Notes under the pieces: model-generated
The model's database searches: none
The model's input: the letters and a program-made list of their open reading frames with translations, nothing else
What the model was told of the DNA's origin: nothing
Position numbers and translations under genes: made by a program
Shown here: piece after piece, positions 53,827-63,512 of the stretch
Numbering within the stretch: the first letter of the stretch is position 1
Layout: every line of letters starts with the position of its first letter
From: Rhodothermales bacterium
Lineage (GTDB): Bacteria > Bacteroidota > Rhodothermia > Rhodothermales > Bin80
Assembly: GCA_022822185.1 (NCBI GenBank)
Contig: JAJECE010000050.1
Location: forward strand, 1-64,000
Direction of reading: 5' to 3'
Length of the DNA: 64,000 bases

Positions 53827-56800
53827 ATGAGAGTACCTTTGATCGTCTGGCTGGCCCTTCCCTTTCTAGGAATTCCCGTATTAGGCTCTACATCCCCGAT
53901 GCCCGAACTTCCCAAACTACTGCCCGCAATGGATTCTACATTTGACCATGGTGAAAGCGATTCTCTGGCCGCGAAAGTCACCGGCAAAGATACCCCGGAT
54001 CCATCCGAACAGGATGAAGATCGTCAGCGCCTTACCTTCACAATCACGCCAGACATCACCATCGTCAACGAGGACGGCGGAGCAACCACGATCACCCTTA
54101 CTGCAGAGGTGAATACCGGCTCTCCATATGCCACCCAACAGATACTCCCCATCACGATAGAAGGCTCGGGACGAGCGGATGCGGTTGATTTTGAAAATAT
54201 CCCGGGCTTTGACATCATCATCCCGGCAAACACAAGGAGCGGATCTGCAAGTTTTACGCTGACTCCCGAAAATGATGATGTGGATGAAGTGAATGAAACG
54301 ATTACCATCCGCAGCACGAATCCTCTGTTAAATACCACGCCCACCCCGATTACACTGCAGGATGACGATGCACCTCCGCGCGGTGTCGTTCTTCGTGCCA
54401 GTACGAATGCACTTTTTGAAGAGTTCGGAGAACAGGAAGTCACAATCTTTGCAGAAATCAATCCCGGCCCCCCGCATACAACCTATGCGGTTGATCAGGC
54501 GATTCCTATTACCGTTAGCGGATCACAGGCCCCTGGAGTGGTTAAATTTGCACCTGTCGCCGACTTCACGATCACGCTTCCTGCAGAGACCGCAAGTATC
54601 GGGATGACCATTACCATCATTCCAGAGAACAACTTCGTGGATGAGGCGAATGAGACGATCACCGTTGCAAGCACATCTCCAATTTTGTCTGGCGGGGCTT
54701 TCATTAATCTTGTTGACGATGACCCAACCCCTTCCATTATCCTGACAACGTCCCCCTCCTCCGTTATCGAATCCCGTGGCTCAACACAAATCACCGTCAA
54801 TGCAGACTGGGACGGTCAAGTCGTTTTTCCCGCTGATCAGACGCTCCCCCTCACCGTTCGCGGATCGGGGATCGTCCCGGCGGTGGACTTTTCACCTGTG
54901 CCGGATTTTAACTTAATCATCCGGCAGGGTTCATCTAGCGGCACGGCGACCTTTACCCTGACTCCGGTCAACGATACAGAAGATGAAAACGACGAAACGA
55001 TCACCATCGGCAGTTCCAGTGCACTGGTCAGCGAGCCGGCAACCCTCATACTGGAAGATGATGATGACGCGCCCGGCAATATCCGGCTTGCAGCGGATCC
55101 ATCTACAATCACAGAGGGGGATGGGCCAACCTCCGTGACCGTTACGACAACGATTGGCAGTGGCACCACCTTCGCGGAAACAAAAACATTTTTGATTGAT
55201 GTCTCCGGGTCCGACAATGATGATGTGGTTGGTTTTACATCCGTATCCAGTTTTTCTATCGTTTTTGCACCTAGTCAATCGGTCAGTACCGCAACCATTC
55301 AAATAGTGCCGCTTGAGGATGACGAAGATACTAAAGATGAAACCATCACGCTTTCCGGTACCGATCCATCCATATTCCAGCCCGCTGTCATTCAATTACT
55401 GGATAATGATACCGCCCCCATGATCCTGCTGAGTGCTGATCCAGGTTCGGTACGGGAAAACGACGGAGAGACCGACATTACGGTCGCTGCAACACTGCAA
55501 AATACCCCTTCTATAGAAGAGGATTATACGATTCCCATTACGGTCCGAGGATCCGGCATAGACGAAGCCGTTGACTTCATGCCCGTACCCGACTTTGATC
55601 TTGTTCTGGATGCCGGCAGATTGACGGTATCCGCCACCTTTACGCTCACACCGATAGATGATACACTGAATGAATCCGATGAAATCATCACAATTGCCAG
55701 TACCCAGGAATTCGTCGCCAACTCCCCCACGGTGATGCTCTTGGACGACGATGAAACCCCGGATATCCGCCTTACCGCAACCCCGGTCTCAATCCGCGAA
55801 GATGACGGTGCCACCGAGATTACCGTCACCGCAACCGTAAACGGCTCCACACAGTTCGGTGCAACTCAGGTACTGCCTGTGACGGTGACCGGATCCGGCG
55901 TGGCTGAAGCAGTTGACTTCATGCCCGTACCCGACTTTGATCTTGTTCTGGATGCCGGCAGATCGACGGCATCCGCCACCTTTGTGCTCACACCAATGGA
56001 TGATACACTGGATGAATCCGATGAAATCATCACAATTGCCAGTACCCAGAAATTCGTCGCCAACTCCCCTACGGTGATGCTACTGGACGACGATGAAACC
56101 CCGGACATCCGCCTCGCCGCAACCCCGACCTTAATCCGTGAAGATGACGGTGCCACCGAAGTTACCGTCACCGCAACCGTAAATGGTGCTACACAGTTCG
56201 GGGCAACTCAGATGCTGCCTGTGACGGTGACTGGATCCGGTGTGGCTGAAGCGGTTGACTTCATGCCCGTACCCGACTTTGATCTTGTTCTGGATGCCGG
56301 CAGAGCGACGGCATCTGCCACCTTTGTACTCACACCGATGGATGATACACTGGATGAATCCGATGAAATCATCACAATTGCCAGTACGAAGGAGTTCGTC
56401 GCCAACTCCCCCATGGTGACGCTACTGGACGACGATGAAACCCCGGATATCCGCCTTACCGCAACCCCGGCCTCCATCCGTGAAGATGACGGTGCCATCG
56501 AAGTTACCGTCACCGCAATCGTAAATGGTGCTACACAGTTCGGGGCAACTCAGATACTGCCTGTAACAGTGACCGGATCCGGTGTGGCTGAAGCGGTTGA
56601 CTTTTCCCCCGTAGCAGATTTTAACCTTGTACTGAATACGGGCACAACGAGGACATCCTCAACCTTTACGCTTACCCCCGAAAATGACAATGAGGACGAG
56701 ATTGATGAGTCTGTACTCATAGAAAGCAGCAGTTCTCTGGTCACGCAAACTGCAACCGTGATGATTCTTGACGATGACGATCCCGGACAGGTGCAGCTTT

Positions 56801-59523
56801 CCGTAAATCCCTCAACAGTTTATGAAGAGCGCGGGACGCAAACCGTAACTGTGACCGGAATGATTGCTAGCGGGCAGGCCTTCTCGAAAGAACAGGTGAT
56901 CCTGCTTTCAATCCGCGGAAGCGGGCAGGCAGACGCAGTGGATTTTACACCCATTCCAGATATTGAATTGGTTTTCCGGGCAGATCTGATTACTGCCGCC
57001 ACAACGTTTGACCTAACGCCGGTGGATGATCAGGAATTTGAAGTGAATGAAATACTCACGGTATCCAGCACGAACCCCATCATTCAGGCACCGGTGGTGA
57101 TTCAACTGCTCAATGACGATGAGATCCCAAAAGGAATCCTCCTGACCACATCGCCCGAACGCATCCATGAAGACGCTGGTGCGACAACCGTCACCGTAAC
57201 TGCCACGGTGCAAGGCAGCACCCGCTACAGCACCAACCAGCAAATCCCGCTGAGCATCACCGATAGCGGCGACCCGAATTCGGTAAAATACCTGCCCGTC
57301 ACCAACCCCGTTCTGACGATCCCGTCAGGACAGGCAACAGGGAGTGTTGAATTGGAAATCACCCCCGTAAATAATCAGTCTCATCAACCGAACGGAGTGA
57401 TCACGATTGGCAGTCAGAGTGATCTCGTATTAGAGACAATCACGATTATTCTGGAGAATGATGATGACGAGCCTGCAGGAATTAGCGTGTCCCTGAATCC
57501 AACGATCCTCCCAGAGGATGCCGGTAAAACAGAGGTCGCTCTGACCGTTCGCGTGAATGGAGACACACGCTATGGAGTAGACAAAATGCTGCCCCTTGCG
57601 GGCACCGGATCCGGTATGCCCGGTGCGGTTGGATTTTCGCTGGACCTACCGCCGGCATTGTCTCTTCCCGCAGGGGAGGAGTCCGCTTCCATCACGTTTC
57701 TTGTGACCCCTGTGGACAACCGCTTAGATGAGAGCAATGAGACCTTAACGATCACCGTAGGAGGTGATGATCTTCGTGCTACAGCAGAGCTTTCTCTCAC
57801 AGATGATGATGCCGAACCGGGCGGATTTACATTAACCGTCATGCCGGAGATCGTCACGGAGGGGGATGGGCCGACAGTTGTGAATATTCTGGCTTCCATT
57901 GCAGGAGATACGCGCTATGCAGGCCCGCAAATGCTTGATCTTTCGGTTTCTGAGCCAACCGCCGGGGCAGTCGGTTTTGAGCGCATCCAGGATTTTCAGA
58001 TTGAAGTTCCTGCCGGCGCAGGATTCAGCAGCGGCAGTTTTACCCTGACCCCCGTGGAGAATATGATTGCGGAAACGGATGCAACGGTCACAATTACGGC
58101 TGTGCATCTGGGGATGACAATTCGTGCGGATCTCTTGATCCAGGATGATGATTACGCTACACAGCGGGCCGCAGATGTGAACACCGTCGTGTTACCCGAG
58201 GCAACCCGGGCCATGATTGCCAGCTCTGTCGGAGCAATCAGCGGTCGTATCCGAACCTTCCGAGATGGTGCATCCCAGCGCTCAGGGTTCTCCCGTGGCT
58301 TATCCAGTATTGCAACGCGATTGCAGCACGATCAACTCCAGAGATATCCAATGGCATCTTCGTGGGCATCAAGGCTTGATCAGACGAATCTGGCGACCCG
58401 CATCAAAGATCGGATTACGGTTTGGGCGCAGACAGACTATCGTTCCCTCGCTGGAAACAACCGTAATTACCCTCTCCGTTATGACGGTAACCTCACCGCC
58501 CTTCACGGCGGGGTTGATGTATCGTATGGCCGCTTTCTCTTTGGGCTGTCGGTCTCACGGTTCAGTGGCGATCTGGACTATGATCATCACGGAGTCAGTA
58601 CGAATCGGCTGGCACCGACCACTTCGGTCGAAGGGGTCTATCAGGTCAATGCTGGTATGCTGACCCCTTACGTAAGTTGGTCATGGAATAAAGGTGCCAG
58701 TGTCTGGGCAATGGCGGGGATCAGTTCTGGAGATGTGACGATTTTGGATGTCAAATTAGCACTTGAGGAGGCCAACACGACTCTGGGCGCCTTTGCGACA
58801 GGGATTGATCTGGAGTTAATTACGACCCCGGATGGGATTTCGCTTGCAGTCAAAGGTGCCGCATGGGGCGGACAAATGGACCTGCATGAAAATGCCGGCC
58901 GCATTCGTGAACTGGACCTCGGCGTGTACCGCTTCCAGTTGTCTCTTGAGGGGGCATATCGAATTGAGCTTGCGAACCAAGGGATGTTTCAACCCTTTGT
59001 TGAGACTGGGCTGCGTGGCGACGGTGGAGATGGACAGACAGGGCCCGGGTTGGAAATGGGTGGCGGTGCACGCCTTTCGTTACCCTCTGCGGGGCTTCAC
59101 ATTACAGGACGTGGACAGGTACTTGTTCTGCACGGAAGCACGATAAATGAATGGGGCTTCAGTGGAGTATTGCGTTATGCACCCTGGGGAAACTTCGGCC
59201 CTGATATGGAAGTACGCTCATCAACCGGTCAGCCATTTGGATCCCTCCATGAAATCTGGCAGGAGACCAGATGGCATCAGCAAGGCGCATACCGAATGGC
59301 AGGGACACGGATTCAATCCCGGCTCGGATATAGTTTCCAGGTTCATCACGGATCGGTGATCCCCTACACTGGAATAGAACTGGGACACGGGTCTGCCGCC
59401 CGGATGGGAGCAGAATATCAAATTGGATCAAGGCTCCGTATTCGGGCGGAAGTTGCGCATCAACTGCAATCCACCCTCTATCAAGGTTCGCCCACATTAC
59501 GTGGACGGGTGATTCTCCGGTGA
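53827..59523 (+). CDS. Giant Calx-beta repeat surface protein with C-terminal beta-barrel
   Basis: 1898 residues. A signal peptide (PLIVWLALPFLGIPVLG) and a linker are followed from about residue 70 by about twelve repeats of 105-114 residues. Each has the pattern E-D-G-G-A-T-T-x-V-T-x-T, then G-S-G-x-A-V-D-F, then TLTP-x-D, D-E-x-x-E-T-I-T-I, and ends in LxDDD, the Calx-beta (Ca2+-binding) pattern. Repeats 5-8 are nearly identical. Residues about 1530-1898 (WAQTDYRSLAGN, then alternating strands ending RGRVILR) look like an autotransporter-type barrel. It would place the acidic repeats outside the cell. Probably an adhesin or calcium-dependent surface protein. Confidence 0.82.
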   Translation: MRVPLIVWLALPFLGIPVLGSTSPMPELPKLLPAMDSTFDHGESDSLAAKVTGKDTPDPSEQDEDRQRLTFTITPDITIVNEDGGATTITLTAEVNTGSPYATQQILPITIEGSGRADAVDFENIPGFDIIIPANTRSGSASFTLTPENDDVDEVNETITIRSTNPLLNTTPTPITLQDDDAPPRGVVLRASTNALFEEFGEQEVTIFAEINPGPPHTTYAVDQAIPITVSGSQAPGVVKFAPVADFTITLPAETASIGMTITIIPENNFVDEANETITVASTSPILSGGAFINLVDDDPTPSIILTTSPSSVIESRGSTQITVNADWDGQVVFPADQTLPLTVRGSGIVPAVDFSPVPDFNLIIRQGSSSGTATFTLTPVNDTEDENDETITIGSSSALVSEPATLILEDDDDAPGNIRLAADPSTITEGDGPTSVTVTTTIGSGTTFAETKTFLIDVSGSDNDDVVGFTSVSSFSIVFAPSQSVSTATIQIVPLEDDEDTKDETITLSGTDPSIFQPAVIQLLDNDTAPMILLSADPGSVRENDGETDITVAATLQNTPSIEEDYTIPITVRGSGIDEAVDFMPVPDFDLVLDAGRLTVSATFTLTPIDDTLNESDEIITIASTQEFVANSPTVMLLDDDETPDIRLTATPVSIREDDGATEITVTATVNGSTQFGATQVLPVTVTGSGVAEAVDFMPVPDFDLVLDAGRSTASATFVLTPMDDTLDESDEIITIASTQKFVANSPTVMLLDDDETPDIRLAATPTLIREDDGATEVTVTATVNGATQFGATQMLPVTVTGSGVAEAVDFMPVPDFDLVLDAGRATASATFVLTPMDDTLDESDEIITIASTKEFVANSPMVTLLDDDETPDIRLTATPASIREDDGAIEVTVTAIVNGATQFGATQILPVTVTGSGVAEAVDFSPVADFNLVLNTGTTRTSSTFTLTPENDNEDEIDESVLIESSSSLVTQTATVMILDDDDPGQVQLSVNPSTVYEERGTQTVTVTGMIASGQAFSKEQVILLSIRGSGQADAVDFTPIPDIELVFRADLITAATTFDLTPVDDQEFEVNEILTVSSTNPIIQAPVVIQLLNDDEIPKGILLTTSPERIHEDAGATTVTVTATVQGSTRYSTNQQIPLSITDSGDPNSVKYLPVTNPVLTIPSGQATGSVELEITPVNNQSHQPNGVITIGSQSDLVLETITIILENDDDEPAGISVSLNPTILPEDAGKTEVALTVRVNGDTRYGVDKMLPLAGTGSGMPGAVGFSLDLPPALSLPAGEESASITFLVTPVDNRLDESNETLTITVGGDDLRATAELSLTDDDAEPGGFTLTVMPEIVTEGDGPTVVNILASIAGDTRYAGPQMLDLSVSEPTAGAVGFERIQDFQIEVPAGAGFSSGSFTLTPVENMIAETDATVTITAVHLGMTIRADLLIQDDDYATQRAADVNTVVLPEATRAMIASSVGAISGRIRTFRDGASQRSGFSRGLSSIATRLQHDQLQRYPMASSWASRLDQTNLATRIKDRITVWAQTDYRSLAGNNRNYPLRYDGNLTALHGGVDVSYGRFLFGLSVSRFSGDLDYDHHGVSTNRLAPTTSVEGVYQVNAGMLTPYVSWSWNKGASVWAMAGISSGDVTILDVKLALEEANTTLGAFATGIDLELITTPDGISLAVKGAAWGGQMDLHENAGRIRELDLGVYRFQLSLEGAYRIELANQGMFQPFVETGLRGDGGDGQTGPGLEMGGGARLSLPSAGLHITGRGQVLVLHGSTINEWGFSGVLRYAPWGNFGPDMEVRSSTGQPFGSLHEIWQETRWHQQGAYRMAGTRIQSRLGYSFQVHHGSVIPYTGIELGHGSAARMGAEYQIGSRLRIRAEVAHQLQSTLYQGSPTLRGRVILR
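55430..56790 (+). repeat. Four tandem near-identical 342-bp coding repeats
   Basis: Within the Calx-beta protein, matching sites recur at 55571, 55913, 56255 and 56597, exactly 342 bases (114 codons) apart. The middle three are almost base-identical over 300 bases; the fourth diverges in its second half. Flanking repeats are far more diverged. This is recent tandem amplification, likely variable between strains and prone to assembly collapse. Confidence 0.88.
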
Positions 59524-59688
59524 GTATGCGCATGACCATAATCAAGACAGCACATCTGACACTTTATCCCATAAGGCTCAACCGGCACATGTATCATATC
59601 CAGCCAAGGTCTTACGCCGGGAAATTTCATACATTCTCCGTGCTGAATCCATAAACATCTAACTTCTTAAACCTTACTCTCTACGAAG

Positions 59689-61392
59689 ATGCGGTATTAT
59701 CGTGCAATCCTGTTTACCGTTCTGATTGCAGTCTCGGGGACTGTGCAGGCACAATCCGGCCGAATCCCGGTGGCCTCCGACAGCGGCATGGTGGTTTCCA
59801 GCCACTATCTGGCTTCCGAAGTGGGAATGGAGGTCCTCCGAAGCGGGGGCAATGCAGTAGATGCTGCCATCGCGACGGCGTTTGCACTCGCCGTCACACT
59901 TCCTTCGGCCGGAAATATTGGAGGTGGGGGATTTCTAGTCTATCACAGTGCAGACGGAGAGGTGACCACCTTTAATTTCAGGGAAAAAGCACCTTTAGCT
60001 GCCACGGAAACGATGTTTCTTGGGCCTGACGGTGAAGTGCAGGATAATTCCAATCATGAGGGGCCGCTTTCGGTCGGTGTTCCCGGCACAGTCGCCGGGC
60101 TCTGGCTTGCCCATCAGCGCCTGGGGACGGCCGACTGGGCGACTCTAGTGGAGCCGGCAGTTAAACTGGCCGCAGAGGGCTTTCCCTCCACACGTGCCAT
60201 GCAGTGGTTTCTGGAGCAACTTGCGCAACGGTCGGATCCTCTCTACACAGCGACCCGTCAGGCTTTTCTAAAGGGTGGCACCGAGGTCTTCAAGCCTGGA
60301 GAGATCTGGACGCAGCCGGATCTGGCCGGTTCACTGGCCCGCATCCGGGATCATGGACATGATGGATTCTATCAGGGGGAGACTGCCCGGCTTTTGAGTG
60401 AATTCATGGCCCGCCACGGCGGCCTGATTACCATGGAGGATCTCGCCCTGTATGAAGCGGAGGAGTTACCCCCGGTGCAGGGAAGCTTCGGTGACTACGA
60501 TATCTATTCCATGAGTCCTCCCAGCAGCGGAGGCGTGGCAGTCCTTACCATGCTCAATATTCTGGAAGGATATGACCTTGCATCACTCGGCCATAACTCC
60601 GCCCAGTATCTGCATCTGTTGACGGAGGCAATGCGACGGGCATTTTCTGATCGTGCAGAACATCTTGGGGATCCGAATTTCAATCCGGACATGCCCGTGG
60701 AGCATCTGATCAGCAAAGCACATGCGAATCGACTTCGGAGTACCATTCACGATGACATGGCTTCCGAGAGTGATCCCGGACGGTTCGGCAGCCTGTACCT
60801 GCCGGCCGAAAGCGAGGAAACAACCCATCTCTCAGTCGTGGATGCAGCGGGAAATGCAGTTTCGCTGACCTACACACTTGAGCACAGCTACGGTTCACAG
60901 ATTGTCGCAGATGGAACCGGATTTCTTTTGAACAATGAGATGGGGGATTTTAATCCAGTTCCAGGGAATACGAATGTATCCGGCCGCATCGGCACGCCTC
61001 CGAACCTTGTTGCCCCCCAAAAACGTATGCTGAGCAGCATGACTCCCACGATTGTTGCGAAGGACGGGAAACCGTTCATCGTCGTGGGAACTCCCGGCGG
61101 CCGTACAATCATCAACACGGTCCTTCAGATCATTCTCAATGTGACCGTGTTTGAGATGGACATTGCACAGGCGGTGGAGGCCTCCCGTATTCATCACCAG
61201 TGGCTGCCGGACATCACCAGTTTTGAGTCGTGGGGAATCTCCCCTGACACCCAGGTACTGTACGAGGCCAAAGGTCACCGGGTACGGTATCGCACCTCTC
61301 AGGGGCGTGCGCATTGCATTATGATCCGAGGCGGCACGCTTTACGGCGCAGCCGATTCACGCAGCTATGACGGACGAGCCATTGGATTCTAA
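59689..61392 (+). CDS. ggt: Gamma-glutamyltransferase
   Basis: 567 residues with signal peptide (AILFTVLIAVSGTVQAQ), so exported. Conserved NAVDAAIATAFALAVTLPSAGNIGGGGF near residues 55-82. Self-cleavage and nucleophile Thr378 in EETTHLSVVD. Subunit-2 motifs EHSYGS, MSSMTPTI-like LSSMTPTIV and GTPGGRTI are present. It hydrolyses or transfers gamma-glutamyl groups in the periplasm. Its end overlaps the start of the permease gene, suggesting uptake of the released amino acid, now broken by the insertion. Confidence 0.95.
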   Translation: MRYYRAILFTVLIAVSGTVQAQSGRIPVASDSGMVVSSHYLASEVGMEVLRSGGNAVDAAIATAFALAVTLPSAGNIGGGGFLVYHSADGEVTTFNFREKAPLAATETMFLGPDGEVQDNSNHEGPLSVGVPGTVAGLWLAHQRLGTADWATLVEPAVKLAAEGFPSTRAMQWFLEQLAQRSDPLYTATRQAFLKGGTEVFKPGEIWTQPDLAGSLARIRDHGHDGFYQGETARLLSEFMARHGGLITMEDLALYEAEELPPVQGSFGDYDIYSMSPPSSGGVAVLTMLNILEGYDLASLGHNSAQYLHLLTEAMRRAFSDRAEHLGDPNFNPDMPVEHLISKAHANRLRSTIHDDMASESDPGRFGSLYLPAESEETTHLSVVDAAGNAVSLTYTLEHSYGSQIVADGTGFLLNNEMGDFNPVPGNTNVSGRIGTPPNLVAPQKRMLSSMTPTIVAKDGKPFIVVGTPGGRTIINTVLQIILNVTVFEMDIAQAVEASRIHHQWLPDITSFESWGISPDTQVLYEAKGHRVRYRTSQGRAHCIMIRGGTLYGAADSRSYDGRAIGF

Positions 61393-61575
61393 GCCCCGTA
61401 CACTCCGACGTGTCCTGACGACCGTGGACACCTCTGCGGTTCTGATTGGCATTACCATTGGAGCAGGCATCTTTGCTGTACCACAGCAGATCGCATTGAA
61501 CATGAGTTCATTCAGCCAGATCATCTGGCTGTGGGTAGGCTGTGGGGCACTGGCTTTCGTTGGCTACCTTATTTA
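61367..61575 (+). pseudogene. APC amino-acid permease, 5' part, interrupted by an IS
   Basis: Encodes the first 70 residues of an APC-family permease: a hydrophilic N-terminus, then TSAVLIGITIGAGIFAVPQQIA (first helix, with the substrate-backbone loop GAGIF) and LWVGCGALAFVGYLI. The reading frame stops artificially at 61574 inside the inserted element. Joining 61563-61575 to 63519 restores GYLIYAELGTR, the normal continuation of the second helix. Its start overlaps ggt. Confidence 0.88.
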
Positions 61576-63512
61576 GTGCTTGGACATGAACTCCAGATTT
61601 GAGCAGTTGATTCGCTAGAATGTGGTTTTAGATTGTTTCTTTGCGGGTTTTTTCGTTAACATTTTTGCTGGAGATTTACAATGGTCAGTTGAAGAATTTT
61701 CAAAAATTTTGGCAAAAACGGGAATCAATCTTACAATGGTGCGTTCCAGCCCTCACAGGGCCGGTTTCCGTGAGAAACGAGTCTCGAATTCTTAAAATCT
61801 TCATTTTCTATTTTACCATGAGAAACCTATGGTGGAAAGATCCCACCCTTTTTACCGTTCCAATTGAGGACATCCTGATTGACTCGGATTCCCGTGACCA
61901 TATTCCCCGCGTTCTGCGTGCCTTGCAGGCGATTTGGATGCGGCCGGAGATCCGAGACCGGATCTTGACGATCATCCAGGGTCAGGTAGGGAAAGGGATC
62001 CGTCAAGACACCGGCCGTCCAGGGATGACCTATTGGAGCATTCTTGTGCTGTTGCTTTTGAAGCAATCCATGAAAGCGACGTTTGATCTGGTGACCGAAT
62101 TGTCCAATCAGCACAAAAACTTGCGGATTATGCTGCAAGTGGAAACCGAGTACAAGGATGAGTTGCGTTTCAAGCGGCAGACGATTACCCAAAATGTGGG
62201 TTTGATCAGCGAAGCGAGTTGGCAGCAGATCAATGAGATCGTGGTGGAGATGGGCTACAACCTGATGGCCAATTCAAAGGCGACTCCCGAACAAGGGAGT
62301 TGCGATTCGTATGTGGTGGAAACCAATGTTCGTTTTCCCACCGATGTTCGCCTGCTCCATGATGCCACATGGAAATTATTGCGGCGTTCGTACAAAGCCT
62401 GGAAGGTCCTGGAGTTGAGGCAGGTCTGCAGTCTGAAGGGATGGCGACAACTCGCCCATCTGAGGAAATCCTTGTATGCGGCCTACCTGGTGGTGAGCAC
62501 CACAAGGAAGTGCAGATCCAATCCGGATGCGGTTCTATCGTATCTAGATCTCTGCATGCTCCGCATCAACAAGTGTCTCATACAGTTGGAATGGATCCAG
62601 AAGCGGTTTCCCGACTCGGAGTGGGTGCAGGAACTTCAAATCCTCTCCGAACAGGCCCTGAAACTTCATGATCAGGTTCGGCGACGTTTAGTGGAGGGTG
62701 AGGATATCCCGAATGCGGAGAAGATTTACTCGTTACATGCCCCGCATACGCGCTGGATCCGCAAGGGGAAGTCTCGTCCGAAGGAGGTGGAATTGGGGGT
62801 TCCGGTCACGATTTGTCAGAGTCCGCTCGGTCTGATTTTATGGTGGAAGATCATGTGGACGGAGGTGGATGTGGCCATCACCGAGGAGGTGGTACGAAAA
62901 ATCCTGGACCGCTATCCGACGATCCACACGCTCAGTTTTGATCGTGGCTTCTCTTCGAAGGAGAATCTGGAAGCGATCCAGTCCCTGTTGCCGCATCCGA
63001 TCCTTCCAAAGAAGGGCCGTCTCAGCAAGGCGGATCGGGAACGCCAATCCACGCCGGAATTCAAGAAGGCACGCAAGCAGCATGTTCTGATTGAATCCCG
63101 GATTAACTGCTTGGAGCATCATGGCGGCGACCGGGTTCGCACCAAAGGCGGCAAGGATGGATTTGCGCGAACGGTGGGCGCAAGTATTGTTGCGACCAAT
63201 CTGTGTCAGATTGGAAGGTTCCTGATGGCGCAGGATCGGGAACAGTTGCGGAAGGCAGCGTAAGCGACTCCCCCCGCAATTCTTAAAATGCAGATCGGAC
63301 TCCATTGACCGGAGGGCCCGAGGTGTGTCCAATTGTAGTGAAAATGGGCGTACAGTCCCTTTTTCCTGCTCTCGAAGAGGCCAAATCTCCCGATTTTTAG
63401 ACTCACCAACCCACGCTGGACCGCAAATCGACAAAAATCATCGGAAAATTGAACCCGAAATCTGCCCCGGAAAATTCGTTCGTGAAAAAACACGTAGTTT
63501 TCAGCCTGACAC
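61576..63512 (+). mobile_element. 1937-bp insertion sequence, probable ISNCY type
   Basis: Bounded by direct repeats TATTTA (61570-61575 and 63513-63518), which form the target duplication, since the permease frame is restored when one copy is removed. The ends are weakly inverted: GTGCTTGG at the left and GTGTCAGG on the complement of the right. It contains a single transposase gene. A 6-bp duplication suits the ISDol1-type group of ISNCY; this subgroup call is inference. Confidence 0.85.
61818..63263 (+). CDS. DDE transposase (ISNCY-like)
   Basis: About 481 residues from the ATG at 61818 (MRNLWWKDPTLFTVPIEDIL). An upstream in-frame start would extend into the IS left end and is not favoured. 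Acidic triad candidates: Asp in VRFPTDVRLLHDA, Asp in LSFDRGFSSKENL, and Glu in HVLIESRINCLEHHGGDR. A helical insertion lies between the first two. The frame is intact, so the element may still be active. Confidence 0.82.
   Translation: MRNLWWKDPTLFTVPIEDILIDSDSRDHIPRVLRALQAIWMRPEIRDRILTIIQGQVGKGIRQDTGRPGMTYWSILVLLLLKQSMKATFDLVTELSNQHKNLRIMLQVETEYKDELRFKRQTITQNVGLISEASWQQINEIVVEMGYNLMANSKATPEQGSCDSYVVETNVRFPTDVRLLHDATWKLLRRSYKAWKVLELRQVCSLKGWRQLAHLRKSLYAAYLVVSTTRKCRSNPDAVLSYLDLCMLRINKCLIQLEWIQKRFPDSEWVQELQILSEQALKLHDQVRRRLVEGEDIPNAEKIYSLHAPHTRWIRKGKSRPKEVELGVPVTICQSPLGLILWWKIMWTEVDVAITEEVVRKILDRYPTIHTLSFDRGFSSKENLEAIQSLLPHPILPKKGRLSKADRERQSTPEFKKARKQHVLIESRINCLEHHGGDRVRTKGGKDGFARTVGASIVATNLCQIGRFLMAQDREQLRKAA

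Noticed and set aside
55430-56790. CRISPR-like regular spacing of repeats
   Set aside because: Units are 342 bases, coding and without spacers; they are protein repeats.
54024-57899. Series of evenly spaced minus-strand frames opposite the Calx-beta repeats
   Set aside because: They recur only because the coding repeats recur; the same antisense frame appears in each unit.
59159-59545. 128-codon minus-strand frame at the end of the barrel
   Set aside because: Antisense to the well-formed barrel C-terminus; no independent support.
61641-61817. Upstream 59-codon extension of the transposase frame
   Set aside because: It occupies the AT-rich IS left end, and the protein similarity pattern begins at MRNLWWKDPT.
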